Shown: in pieces, positions 35,564 to 47,028 of the stretch
Numbering within the stretch: the first letter of the stretch is position 1
Layout: each line of letters starts with the position of its first letter
Source: Cycas panzhihuaensis
Lineage: Eukaryota; Cycadophyta
DNA: 64,000 nucleotides
Direction of reading: 5' to 3'
Assembly: GCA_023213395.1 (NCBI GenBank)
Contig: CM041465.1
Coordinates: forward strand, 144,219,741 to 144,283,740
Notes under the pieces: model-generated
Seen by the model: only the letters and a program-made list of their open reading frames with translations
What the model was told of the DNA's origin: nothing
Database searches by the model: none
Program-made: the position numbers and the translations under genes

Positions 35564-36639
35564 CGCTTTTGCTGTAGGGCTAGGATTGTAACATTTTAGC
35601 CAAAAATCTTAAAAAAAAAGGAAAAAAGGAAGGAAAAAATGCAGAAAAAAATGTGGAAAAAACTAGTGGGCCCTGTCTTATATCTTGCTACCGTCAATAA
35701 AAGCTCAACTCTGAAAGGATGTTCACATGCATGAAGGGAACACAGCTGTTAACCCAAACCCCAACCCAAACAATAAGTGAAGATCAAGTTGACAAATTTT
35801 TGAGAAAGATGTGGGTTTGCATCATTTATATTGATATGTTTTGACTTTTGATATTTGGTTAAAATTAACTTTTATTGATGTCGTCTTGTCTCTTTAAGTT
35901 TTTATGTTCTATGTGATGACATGTAAGATCACTTGATATTTTGTGATGACAATGGATGATGAGTAATAAGCAATGTTGGGCCTTGCAAGTTTCTACCATG
36001 TACATTGTAATATGAAGTATTTACATTTGAATTATGGTTCATGTGACCAGACTGATGTTTTTGAATGGAACATCTGTTTTATTTTATTTTTGTTTTTTTG
36101 GATGGTGTATAGAAAAAAAAAATGTAGGTCCAGAACACAAATTCTCTCATCCCTGGTGTTTTTAAGTTTGAAACCCTGAAACTCAGATGAGATATTTAGA
36201 ACTCATGTTTCTGCATCTGAAACTTTGAAATGTGGAAATCATGTTTCACTTTTTAGGACATCTATGCCCAAAAATTAAAACCATTTCTCAACCTATTTGA
36301 CCCCATTTCAGGTGTTGCTGATAACCTATCTAGAAAATTTCTGACCAATAGCAAATCTGGAAATGGCTTAACTTTGTAGGGTAATTATTTTTCCAAGTTG
36401 TTTTTCGTTAATAGGTAAATTTAAGTTTATCTTCAATATATTAAAAATTAGTGTTATAGGTTTCTAAAATATGGGGCTAGTCATTCTGTTTATTTACAGC
36501 TACATTCCTTTTCGTTTTTGTCCTACGTATTCAAGAGGGATAATATCCCAGGACCCAAAGTGCTTTTTATTGAAGTATGTTATAGTTGTGCAAGTTAAAT
36601 TTAAGGCTTGCAAATTAAATTGTAATGTTTGTACAGTTA

Positions 36640-37796
36640 TCCATTCACAGTTACTTATTATAGGGTGAAAGTATTAAGGAAGCTGGAGTCAAACCATTTG
36701 GAGGTATTGTTGAAGCCTAGAGAAAGTTATGTTCGAGAGAAATTAAGTGTTGATGGTGAACCATTGCTTTATTGTAGAGTATCTTGTAGGTGTGAGCTTC
36801 ATGCTTATAGAGGTCCTTTCCTTACTCAAAAGAGGGCCATGCCTATAACTAATCACGATGGATCTTCTACTGCTATTCTCAAATATGCAAGTTGAAACCG
36901 AATGCCAGGTTGAAAATGAGTTTAGAGAAGAGGTGAACCTTTCTATAGCAAGGTTGATAGAACTCTTTAGAGGAGTCTCTGAGACTTCCTAGGAATTGAG
37001 CAACAGAGTGGAAAATTTCAAGAATGAACTCCATAGAAGAAGAACATACTAACGGAGAGAGTGTGGCTATGGAGGACCTTTGTAGCATTTTGCTGAAAAT
37101 CAAAATAGGGGGGGAAACTACTATAGACGATGCATAATATTGTTAACCTGGAAAGAACCATATACAAATATTTTGTTCCCTTGATTTTTTGGTTTTTTAA
37201 AGGGCTTTATATGAGCTCCATTCACAATTACTTATTATAGGGTGAAAGTAATTAAGGAAGCTGGAGTCGAACCATTTGGAGGTGTTGTTGGAGCCTAGAG
37301 AGAGTTATGTTTGAAAGCAATTGAATGTTGATGGTGAACCATCACTTTATTGTAGAGTATCTTGTACTTGTGAGCTTAATGCTTATAAAGGTCCTTTTCC
37401 TACTCAAAAGAGGGCCATGCCCATAACTAGTCACATTGGATCTTCTACTGCTCATCTCAAGCATGCATGTTGAAACAAAATACCTGGTTGAAAATGAGTT
37501 TAGAGAAGAAGTGAACGTTTCTAGAGCAAGGTCAATATGAGCTCTTTAGAGTAGTCTGAAAATTCTTAGGAATTGAGCAATGAAGCGGAAGTTCAAGATT
37601 GGACTTCATGGAAGAGGAACATCCTAACAAAGAGACTGTGGCTATGGAGGGCCTTTGTAGCATTTTGCTGAAAATTGCAATAGTGGTGAAAGTACTATAG
37701 ACAATGCATAATATTGTTAACATGAAAAGAACCTTACACAAGTATTTTGGCCCCTTGATGATTTGTTGTTTTTTTCAAGGGCTTTGTATAATCTTC
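36640..37796 (+). repeat. Two-copy tandem duplication, unit about 577 bp
   Basis: Unit 1 (36640-37216) and unit 2 (37217 to about 37796) align along their whole length, both beginning TCCATTCACA and sharing ATTATAGGGTGAAAGTA. Within each, short coding-like pieces occur, such as LIELFRGVSETS preceded by an acidic stretch and VAMEDLCSILLKI (unit 1) / VAMEGLCSILLKI (unit 2). I do not recognise the family. The copies have many differences including indels, so the duplication is old. Confidence 0.85.
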
Positions 37797-38339
37797 TAGT
37801 TTTGTAAAGAAAAGGAAACAACATTGGAGAAGCTGAAGAGCCAGATGGTTTTTTGCTTGATCTTGAAATTGCTGTGTCATTTGTTGTCAGTTGGCACATG
37901 ATTTAACTTAATTATTTGTGCTTGGGATTGAGTTCTACAATGACAGCTCACGTCTTTCACCAGGATTTTGCTGGAGACAGGCCGCAGGTGATCATGATTA
38001 GTGTGTATGCTGGGATTGAATAACATGTGCACAATGACTGAACAGCATATGCATTGCGACTGTGACAGTAGCATATATTGCTACTGCAACAAAATGGTAT
38101 ATATTGCTAGTACAATCGAACAATATATATTGTGACTGCAATTGAACAATGAGTGCTCTGCAACTGAATAATACATATTGTATCTAGCTGGTTACACTAG
38201 GTGTTGTGGAACTCATTAACTCCTCCAAGATTGAGAGGTAATTATCCCAATTTCAAGGCACCTTGAAGATGTGGGAAATCACAGTCTAATATGGCTGATG
38301 ATTGGTGTGGATGATTATTTCCTTGCTGAGAAGAAAATG

Positions 38340-39210
38340 TTGTCAATACTTAAGAGCTTGGACAAGAGTATAGAATTCCTTGTGATAAGCACTGTAGTTT
38401 TTTTGGCCTATAAAAAGGTCTTTGTGAGATGTGGAACATGTCTTCCAGCTTAAGAACAATTTCCATTGCAAGCTGAGAGGTATCTATCTCTACCTCAAAA
38501 GGTTGCCATAGATTTGGTCATCTAAGGATTGAGTTTGTGCATAAAGCATCTTTCAACCTGTTGAATGTTGTTATCTGCACCCATTCCCAAGTGAAAAGAG
38601 TTTTGTTCTTTGAGAAAGCATGTAGTGGAAGAGCAGTTTTTGAATACCTCTAGATGGACTTCTTATTGAAGTTTGTGGGCCCAAGAAAACTGCATGAGTT
38701 AGTGAGAGTTGTAGATGGTGCCTAGTCCTGATCAGCTGTACTTTCCCTAGACTTCTTTTAGATTGACATGAATGCCTTGTGTACCAATGATAAATCATAG
38801 ATAAACAATTGAGGTCTGACCAAAGAAACATGTCCTCTTCTTGGCCGTCAATGGGTGATAGTGAAGAGTGTTTAGACCCCTTGTACACGTTGGAAATGGC
38901 CAGACCAAGTCTTATGGTAAACTAAAATGTTTTCAAGATAAACAATAACAGCCTGACACAAATAGGGGTGAAGGATGTCATTTGTGAGTTGCATGAATGT
39001 GGCTAGAGCATTTATTAAATTAAAAGGCATGATGAGCCACCTATTTAGACCAACCCTAGTTCTGATGCAGTCTTTTAAGTGTTGGAAGATCCCACTTACA
39101 CTTGATGGTAATCTATGGTCATATCGATCTTGGTGAAGAAGCATGCCCCATGCAATTGGACTAGTAGGTCAACCCTTGATGTGTATTTACGGTGATTGGG
39201 AACTTAGAGA
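38340..39210 (-). pseudogene. Ty3/gypsy reverse transcriptase-RNase H relic
   Basis: The minus strand reads VDLLVQLHGACFFTKIDM (about 39200-39140). A frame change follows, then RWLIMPFNLINALATFMQL, HPYLCQAVIVYLENILVY and FLGPTNF. After these come YSKTALPL, KTLFTWEW, LKDALCTNSIL and PFEVEIDTSQLAM. These follow gypsy RT into RNase H in order (known forms V-M-P-F-G-L-T-N-A-P-A-T-F, I-V-Y-L-D-D-I-L, F-L-G-L-x-N-F-Y). The catalytic YLDD box reads YLEN. Frameshifts and stops are frequent. No LTR for this copy was identified. Confidence 0.85.
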
Positions 39211-40062
39211 ATGTCATTTGAATGTTAAGGATTGTCGAAGGGGTGACGTAGATGAAATTCTCTTCTATCATTTATGGGAAATAGATTACAATCACACATA
39301 CACTTGTGCTTGTACAATGATATGCCTCTCAATTTATGTTGAGGGCTAGTAACCACATAAAAACCCTAAACTACCTAACCAACTAATTGACCTAGTTAGT
39401 TTAATAAATTCAACTAACTGACGACTTAATTAACTAGCTAGCCTAAGTGTACTCTACAAAAAAGTACAATTTATTATGCATTACATTACATAATGTCATA
39501 ATACGTGGATGAGTATTTCTCATCATTCGTCCTTGTTGTAGAGGAAATTGTCCCAATTTTTTGGTCTTCAATGGATATGCAAGAGGTGATTTGCAATGGT
39601 TGTGGTGAACTATGCCGTATTCTCCTTGTCTACCATGAAGAAAGATGATGTCATACAAGATCACTTGCAAGAAGTGCATTTAATCAGTATAGGGGGTGAG
39701 CAATCCCACATAAGAACCATTGGCTAGTAGAAGATGCTAATGGGATATCTCTAGGTATCTTGCTGATGGTCGTAAACTGGGATGCCTCAAAATGTGTGTC
39801 TAATGGACCTTGAAGGAAAGTCATATAGAGTATAATTTATTTAATTATGCCCTTCCTTTATGTGGTGTACGTGTGGCATGATGTTGCATCGTGCTGCCTG
39901 TGTTGGGTCTGAATTCACTTGAATGTGCAAGATACTTGTATGTTTATTTGAAACCATGGTTGTGGGTGCATTCATTACCAAGATGTGAGAATGATTTGCA
40001 TATTGCTCTACTTGGTCCTAAATAGACATCACTAGTGGTGTAGGTGGTGTTTGCCATAGAAT

Positions 40063-40278
40063 TGTTGGGGTAAAATTTGGTACTTGTGCACCTTGGATAG
40101 TGGAAAACTAGCAAAATATGTCTAACATAACCTAATGAGTGCAGAAATGCATCAACTATGGGTCGGACGAAAGAATGCATGATAGAATCCAAAGGAAACT
40201 GCCAAAAAAGAGCTCTCGGGGAATGCTGGAAGGGGTATGTTTCGAAATGGAATGCAACATTGTTTGGAACACACATGG
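40063..40278 (+). repeat. Gypsy-1 5' LTR, left part
   Basis: Begins TGTTGGGGTAAAATTTGG, like TGTTGGCGTTAAAATTGA of the Gypsy-2 LTR. It ends in the CATGG target of LTR-X. Left plus right parts total about 783 bp, close to the 810-817 bp of the Gypsy-2 LTRs. Confidence 0.75.
40274..40278. repeat. LTR-X target-site duplication, left copy
   Basis: CATGG, repeated at 44437-44441. Confidence 0.9.
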
Positions 40279-40639
40279 TGTTGAAATAATGTACATTTCC
40301 ATTACATGTCCATTTAAGTTCATTTCATTAGAATAATTGCTCACATAGAATATTCTTGATGAGAATATTCTAGTGAGAGAAGATTCTTAGTCAAAGTTTC
40401 TAGAAGTCAAAGATGCTCCAACTATTAATGAGGTAGTTTGAGCACACCAAAAATCATGGGAGTTGTTGAACCACCTCCAATGTTTAGACTTAGTGTAAAG
40501 TTATAAATATGTATTTGTACCTTGCATATTTTCTTAATGAGATTTGGAGAGTTGTGAGTCATTTGTCATATTGTCATCTCTTGTGTATTTCACATGTGCT
40601 TTATGACATGTCTCCTACTCCTATCCAGTCATTCCTACA
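40279..40639 (+). repeat. LTR-X 5' LTR
   Basis: TGTTGAAATAATG to ATTCCTACA; 361 bp; pairs with 44073-44436. Confidence 0.95.
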
Positions 40640-40651
40640 TGGTATTAGAGC
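40640..40651 (+). other. LTR-X primer binding site
   Basis: TGGTATTAGAGC directly after the LTR, one mismatch from the initiator tRNA-Met complement. Confidence 0.9.
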
Positions 40652-40999
40652 ATAGGTTATGGACAATTGTATGCTGGAATCTATTGCTAATTTCTGCCAT
40701 GTATGCGTGCTAGGTTCTGTTTTAAGAAGAATCTGCCCTCCTCTCTTTACAACTGTTTGGCTAGCTCAATATATATTGAGAAGGTAACATGGCTGGTTTA
40801 TAAACCTCTGTCTACCCATACGTAGGGTGAGGTAGCCATTACCTGTCAATTTGCAATTTTGAGTGTCACTCTTTCTCCCTGTAACCGCCTTGTTGTCTAC
40901 TCATTGCTAGACTAACACTTGTTGAGGGCTCACCAGCCGTAGATGGTAAGAGGTAGCTGTCGGTCTTGGGAGACTCCACGCAGGTTTGAAATAGCTCAT

Positions 41000-41460
41000 T
41001 AAACCCTTGTCGCACTCTATTTTGCAGCCCTTTGGAGTCGCAACCTATATTGTGGACATCACCAAATGGGAACCGTTGGACGGGAGTCGCCACTGCTTCC
41101 GTCGAGGACAGTCGTCCGGATTTGACATCATAAAAAGTCTGGGCCTCCGTTTTGGATTTGGCACCGCTAGCTACTGTTCGATCCCCGCTGAAGGAGCCAT
41201 CGTCCCGGATTGCACATCGCTTGAACACCTAATGTCGTAGCCACCGTTCAACCTGCTCATGCTATGGAAGGGAACCGCCATACTCCTTATGCCGTCGTTG
41301 CCTGTCGCCGCCAGGGCCTGGTCCACGGGAGCCACCACGAACGCCACCTGCCAATGTCGCCGTTGCCAAGGAACAACGTCGCCGGAATGGAAAGACGAGT
41401 CGTCGGAGACGAGGAACCTGCCCGAACAACCGCCGGTTAGCGAGCCGCCGGCAACATAAA
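41000..41460 (+). other. GC-rich block inside LTR-X
   Basis: Abrupt GC-rich stretch with overlapping open frames on both strands, the longest 69 to 120 codons. Overlap on both strands is expected for GC-rich DNA with few stops, so I do not call a gene. A remnant of a captured sequence or a structured leader are both possible. Confidence 0.5.
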
Positions 41461-41559
41461 TCAAAAAACAATTTCGATTATATATATGGGTTAACTCAAA
41501 ATATTGATATATGCATATTAGCATATTCTTGTGAATATGCTTATTTTAATTCAAGTTTC

Positions 41560-42640
41560 TTTTTAAGGTTCTTTTATCTTTTATAAAGGAACTTTTATAA
41601 AAGAAATTTTCATCAAGTGGGGTCCATTACTTTAAAGGGGAATTTAAGCTATTTAGCTTTATAATTAATCCTTCTTTAAGTCTTCTCTTTGACTTTATTT
41701 GAAGAATATCTTCAAAAGATATTTATTGACTATATAAGGGTGCTTCAAGAGGATATGTTTTATGTGCTTCATTCTTTTTAAAAGGATATTTATGGCGACA
41801 TATGAGGTGCTTTAAGGGTCCTCATAATGTACATTGTCCTCTTTTAAAAGCACCTTTTTTGGCTTCATAGAAAAGTACCTTAAGAGGAATTTAAATACAT
41901 CTTATCCTCTTTTAAAGTGTAATTGAGGTATCTCTTGAAGAATATTTTAAGGGGATTCTTTATCCTCTTTAAAAGAGATTTTTTGGTGGTATAAAAGGAA
42001 TACTTTAAGAGGATCTAATTAAGTATTTTATCCTATTTTTAAAGTATTTTTTTAGCACAATGTAGTACTTCAAGAGGACTCTTCATTTTATCCTTTTTTA
42101 AAAGGATATTTTTGGCGACATAAGAGGGATATTTTTGGTAACATAAAGATGCTTTAAGAGGATTGTCTTGAGTACTTAATCCTCTTCTTCAAAGTATCTA
42201 TTGGTGGCATATAAGAGGATTTTTTCCTCTTCTTTAAAGTACATTATTGGTGGCATAAAAGAGCAAATTTTTGGCGGACATGTAAAGTACCTTAAGAGGA
42301 ACTTTCAATATATTTAATCCTCTTTTTCAAGGTACATTTTTTGGTGGTGTAAAAGGGTATAATACCTTAAGGAGTTTGTCTTTTTTTAAAGGTATTTTTG
42401 GCTTCAATGTAAGAGTACTTTATGAGCATTTTCTCAAGTACTTTATCCTCTTTAGAGCATATCTTTGACTCTATTTTAAGGAGGATTCTTTAATGTACTT
42501 TGAGAGTATTTTAAAGGGGAGACTTTATTGTACTTTGCCCTCCTTTGAGAACATTTTAAGAGGACTTTCTATTGTACTTCATCCTCTTTTGATGATGTAT
42601 TTAAAAGGTGTTTTAAACCTTTTTTTGTACTTTTAAGTGT
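41560..42640 (+). repeat. Array of degenerate hairpin-forming repeats in LTR-X
   Basis: Roughly a dozen units of about 80 bp. Each has a core like CTTTAAGAGGAT, a spacer, then ATCCTCTTTTAAAG, followed by GGTATTTTTGGTGGCATA and an A-rich link. The two cores are reverse complements, so each unit can fold into a stem. Units differ by substitutions and small indels. No protein reading is conserved. Confidence 0.8.
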
Positions 42641-43500
42641 AATTCACCTTGCGGTTACTGAGTGATGTGGCACTCATACTTGCGGTGATTTAAAACACTA
42701 TTTCTCCTTAATTTCTTAATTATAGACTTCATAAAATGTCTGTGAATTACTAGCTAAAATTTGCTAGATTCACTAAGACAAAATGTAAGTTCTATGTAAC
42801 ACTTTCCAATCTTACAAAGACCTATGGGAGTGGTTAAAGGAGAAGACAGGAAGCCTAATCATATCCAATTAAAGGCAACATGGTGCGGCACAATATATCA
42901 CAACATGGTGTCATACGACATGACAGGACATGACTTGGCAGAATTTGGAACCTGGAACACTAGCATTCATCAATTTGCTAGTAATTGTTGAGTAGATTGC
43001 TCATCTTTATTTGCTTGCATATGATGCAAAATGACTCTTAATGATTTATTAGAGTCTTGATACTTGCTTACTCTTGAAGAATGTCTTGTCTCTATCTCTT
43101 TTCATGTGCAGAAACTGAAGGAGACGAGTGACTTATGTTGTTGAATTGTAGAGTATATAACTCTTATAAACCTGCATGATACTTACCATACCTTTGTCTA
43201 CCACAAACTCTTTCATTTGTGAGTTGGGTAGCTTATTGCTAAAGCATATTATGTTATGGTAGTGATAATAGCAGTGTTGTGGTGTTACTGAAAACACCTA
43301 ACAATTCTATGAAACAACAATGTCTTGGAAAATGACAATAGTGCATAGAATCAAGTATGATATTGTAAGCCAAGATTATGACATTTGAAGAAGCAGGACA
43401 ATGAGCGCGATGTTTACGCATTAATGATCACAACCAGCATGTACTGCATGAGGATGATGAAATCCTCTTTTGGAGCTTTGTAAAGGCAACTGCAAAGGCA

Positions 43501-43742
43501 AATCAATGACATGATGTGGATGACACTTAGTTCTGGTTGATCATAATCAACGACAGGATGTGCATTGACCACTTAGTTCTGGTTGAGTCAATTCAACTAC
43601 AGGATGTGGATGACACTTAGTTCTGGTTGATCCAAATCAACGACAGGATGTGCATAAGACCACTTGGTTCTGGTTGATCTCTTGTAGCAGTTAAAGGCCA
43701 AATCAATGACAGGATGTGCATAGCACCTAATTCTGGTTGATC
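43501..43742 (+). repeat. Minisatellite in LTR-X, about five units
   Basis: Repeats of roughly 45-65 bp, each containing AATCAACGACAGGATGTGCAT or a close variant, then CACTTAGTTCTGGTTGATC. Confidence 0.85.
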
Positions 43743-44060
43743 TCTTGATGTGGATAGCTTATTCCACCAAGACGGGATGCAAAGCAACAATCACAACATT
43801 TGAGAAGCCATTTTGGGCTTAATTGACTTCTTCAGTTGTTCTACTACAACAAAATGCCTTCCAACTATCGAAGAATTGGGATTCCATGATAGATTCAAGC
43901 TTGTGGAAGATCATCATCGTTCTATTCGACAGCATATGGAGTAGGGTATAGTTGAGTTAATATATTGTCCCTCAAGTTGTATTCTCACTTAGACTTTAAG
44001 TTGTGAGAAATTATTGAGAGACTTAGGACATTGATGTTTATGTTAGGAAATGAACTTAAC

Positions 44061-44072
44061 ATTATGGGAGGG
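44061..44072 (+). other. LTR-X polypurine tract
   Basis: ATTATGGGAGGG immediately before the 3' LTR. Confidence 0.85.
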
Positions 44073-44436
44073 TGTTGGAATAATGTACATTTCCATTACA
44101 TGTCCATTTAAGTTCATTTCATTTCATTAGAATAATTGCTCACATATAATATTCTTGATGAGAATATTCTAGTGAGAGAAGATTCTTAGTCAGTTTCTAG
44201 AAGTCAAAGATGCTCCAACTATTAATGAGGTAGTTTGAGCACACCAAAAATCATGGGAGTTGTTGAACCACCTCCTATGTTTAGAGTTAGTATAAAGTTA
44301 AAAATATGTATTTGTACCTTGCATATTTTTTTAATGAGATTTGGAGAGTTGTGAGTCATTTGTCATATTGTCATCTCTTGTGTATTTCACATGTGCTTTA
44401 TGACATGTCTCCTACTCCTATCCACTCATTCCTACA
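44073..44436 (+). repeat. LTR-X 3' LTR
   Basis: TGTTGGAATAATG to ATTCCTACA; 364 bp. It differs from the 5' copy by a TTTCA duplication and a few substitutions. Confidence 0.95.
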
Positions 44437-44441
44437 CATGG
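44437..44441. repeat. LTR-X target-site duplication, right copy
   Basis: CATGG, matching 40274-40278. Confidence 0.9.
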
Positions 44442-45008
44442 AACACATAGGCAAATTAGAAGATACATTACAGATTGGTTGATGTGATGCATAGACATGT
44501 GTTCGTACAACTATACAGCCAAAACATTGTATTAAGAGGCACAATTAATGAGCTATTATTAAAAGGTGTATTTAGTTATGGAAGGAACAATTGTGACCAT
44601 AAGTCACAATCCTTCCCCAAAGGCATGCATTTGGGTATTTATTGATCATTTCTTGACCATTCTAGTGTGAGAGGCAAGTTATTGGATATAGTGTCATGTT
44701 TTCTAGGAGAAGACGTGGAAAGTTTATCCAGTGATGTAAAATCCATTGAACAATGATATTGCTTAATGAAATTACAAGTTGTATGGAAATTGTGTATCAT
44801 GGGCATGATCATGATTGATGTATGTTGTTTTGATTGATGTTATGATAATGTTGTGATGGTGTTGTTATACTTTATTGATGGATTCATGAATGCATATGAT
44901 GCATGTGTGACATGTTATAACACCAATATGTTGACTAAACCCTAAGTAGACTATTGAAAGTGACCCTTGACAAGTGCACTTTTTAAGGACCAGAAAGTGA
45001 GGTCAACA
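44442..45008 (+). repeat. Gypsy-1 5' LTR, right part
   Basis: Continues the LTR after LTR-X. Aligns loosely with the Gypsy-2 LTR (GTGACCATAAGTCA, GACCATTC-TAGTGTGAGAG, CCTTGACAAGTGCA) and ends AGGTCAACA at the primer site. Confidence 0.75.
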
Positions 45009-45009
45009 T

Positions 45010-45022
45010 TGGTTCCATTGCC
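45010..45022 (+). other. Gypsy-1 primer binding site
   Basis: TGGTTCCATTGCC one base after the LTR. It resembles the tRNA-Asp complement TGGCGCCGTTGCC used by Tat/Athila elements, with a few changes. Confidence 0.65.
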
Positions 45023-45379
45023 TATGTCCATTGAGGAGGGACTGAGCCGGAGTTTTACCATATGAACTTATGCCCAAAGATCAAGGAATCCTAGTTGTCA
45101 TTGTGATGGCATGCTGTAATTAAGTCTTTGACAACTAGGGACCTTCTAATGCCACCAAAACAACTTTAGAAGGTGGGTGAGCCACCTAGACAACTTTCAT
45201 CTAGGGGAATTTATGAATCTATTAGACAAAGGGCCATAAGATGGATAAACGAGAGGAAATTAAGAAGGGTAAGGAAGTTATGTTCCATTGACAAGGCCAA
45301 GGGACAATTTGTTGAGAGGTCTGAGGCAAGTGGTGTGTAGACACCTTAGGAATAGGGAAATGAAGGACATGGAGAGCTA

Positions 45380-47028
45380 ATGGTGATAACACCTGCTCTA
45401 TTTGAATTAGACATGCTTAGCCCAGATAAAGAAGAGGGGGAGATTACAAAAGAAGAAGAAGATTCAAAGGAAGAAAATAATGCTTTAGAAGAGGAAAGAG
45501 AAACCCTAAGGAAGGAGGAACGATTAAGTGTGAACTCTAGTTCAAATGACTTGAGTGATCACAAGGAGATGGGAGTAAGGTCCCTTAGCACATTGGGAAA
45601 ATCATCTAACACGATAGTTGTTTGAGAATATGCTAGAAAAAAGATTTGAGTAGTCATTTTTCATTACAACATTGATAGTACAAATACCAAGGCATTTAGA
45701 ACCTATTCATTGGAGGACACCTTTTTAGAATCCTTTCTTTGGGAGAGATAGTATAGAGAAAAGTCTACATGGGACACCACTAAAAGCTATTATAGTAGAG
45801 GGAGAAGTAATAACTCTGAAACAAGAAGTTACACTACCTAATTCTCCAAAGATAGAAGTTACACCATTGGATTTTCTAAAAATGGGGGACTTGAAAGAGT
45901 TTGGGAAATTAATTTTCAATGATACACAAGATGGCATTAAGCATGGGTATTTATTTCAAAATTTGGTAAATGTGAGAAAAATTACAAATGAAGATGACAT
46001 CAAGCCCAGATTTGCATGTACATTATGGGGAGTACCATTGGCACGGTGTATAAGATAGAAAACTTGGGAAGAAGTGAGAAAAGAATTAGAGGAAAGGTTC
46101 CAAAAATTTCATAGTAATGAAGTTGTCAAAATTGCACTCAAGGAAATTAAACAAAGACCTAGAGAGTCAGTATTGACCTACATAAGTTGTATGAAAATCA
46201 TAGCAGCCAATATGACATATAAGAAAGTAATGGATTACAACATAAAAATTTGTTTTGTTAGAAGGTCAAATGAGAAACTAAGGTCAACAATGTACACACA
46301 TCCATTGAAATCTTTCTAGAATGCCCAGGAATTGGTAATAGATTTTGAAAAAGAGATGGATGCCCAAATAGGAGGGCACAAGGTGTTATTATTAAAACCA
46401 TAGGATGGGATTTAAGAAATAAAGTGACAACAGAACAACAAATAGTTCTTCCAAGTTGAAAAAGTAGAGGAAAAGTCTAAGGTAAAAGCCCCTAGGAAAG
46501 AGGTGGCAAGATTAAAAATGAAAACAAATAAGAATGAAGGGGAGGAAGAGAGAGGGAAGAAGAAGAAAGGAAAACAATTTTGAATAGATAAATGGTGTCA
46601 CATTTGTGGCAAGGCCTCCCATTCCATAAAGGTATGCAAACTCAACCCCAAAAATAGTGCTTCGAGGAAATAGGATAAATGGTGCCACATATGTGATGTG
46701 GACACCCACAACATGAAGGATTGCTATTTCAATCCTCAAGGAAGAAACTACAAAGGAAGAGGTAGGGGTAGAGGTGTTGACTTGGCTTGACATCTACACA
46801 GTATTAGAAACGCACCAGAAACCTCTAGGAAGAAGGCACCCATTGGGAGATGCCTAGTATGCCTTAAGTTTGGCCATTGGAAATCCAAATGCCTAATTAC
46901 TAAAGCACACAAACAGTGTCCCTTCGTATGTAAAGATTATGGACTTGGAAGTCACTACACAAAGAATTGTAAGTGGAAAGTTAAGGTAACAAACCTCAAG
47001 ACTATAGTCCCAGAATCAAGTAAAAAAT
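45380..47028 (+). pseudogene. Gypsy-1 gag with three zinc knuckles
   Basis: An acidic N-terminal stretch (45420-45560) precedes the capsid region: LKEFGKLIFNDTQDG, ACTLWGVPLA, then EELEERFQKF, IALKEIKQRPRESVLTYISC and MKIIAANM. Two CCHC-like knuckles follow at about 46590-46725 (KWCHICGKASHSIKVC and KWCHICDVDTHNMKDC), then CLVCLKFGHWKSKC at about 46855-46896. The protein would coat element RNA. Stops near 46056 and 46317 and others later interrupt it. The same motif order appears in Gypsy-2. Confidence 0.85.

Larger units (their letters stand above)
34653..40062 (+). other. Start of TIM10 intron 2
   Basis: Mostly non-coding. It contains a (TG)n run at 35334-35358, an (AG)n run at 35544-35563, a tandem duplication at 36640-37796 and an antisense gypsy relic at 38340-39210. 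Short imperfect repeats of a phrase like GAACAATATATATTGTGACTGCAA occur at 38030-38170. 39210-40062 shows nothing recognisable. Confidence 0.55.
40279..44436 (+). mobile_element. LTR-X: non-autonomous LTR retrotransposon
   Basis: Near-identical LTRs (40279-40639 and 44073-44436), a primer site, a purine tract and a CATGG duplication make this a complete insertion of 4.16 kb. The LTRs differ at roughly a dozen places, so it is fairly young. The 3.4-kb interior has no gag, protease, RT or integrase that I can see. Instead it holds a GC-rich block (41000-41460), a 1-kb array of hairpin-forming units (41560-42640) and a minisatellite (43501-43742). It must have moved with borrowed enzymes. Confidence 0.92.

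Noticed and set aside
41007-41471. Overlapping open frames of up to 120 codons on both strands
   Set aside because: They coincide with a GC-rich block where stops are rare by composition; the frames overlap on both strands and show no domain.
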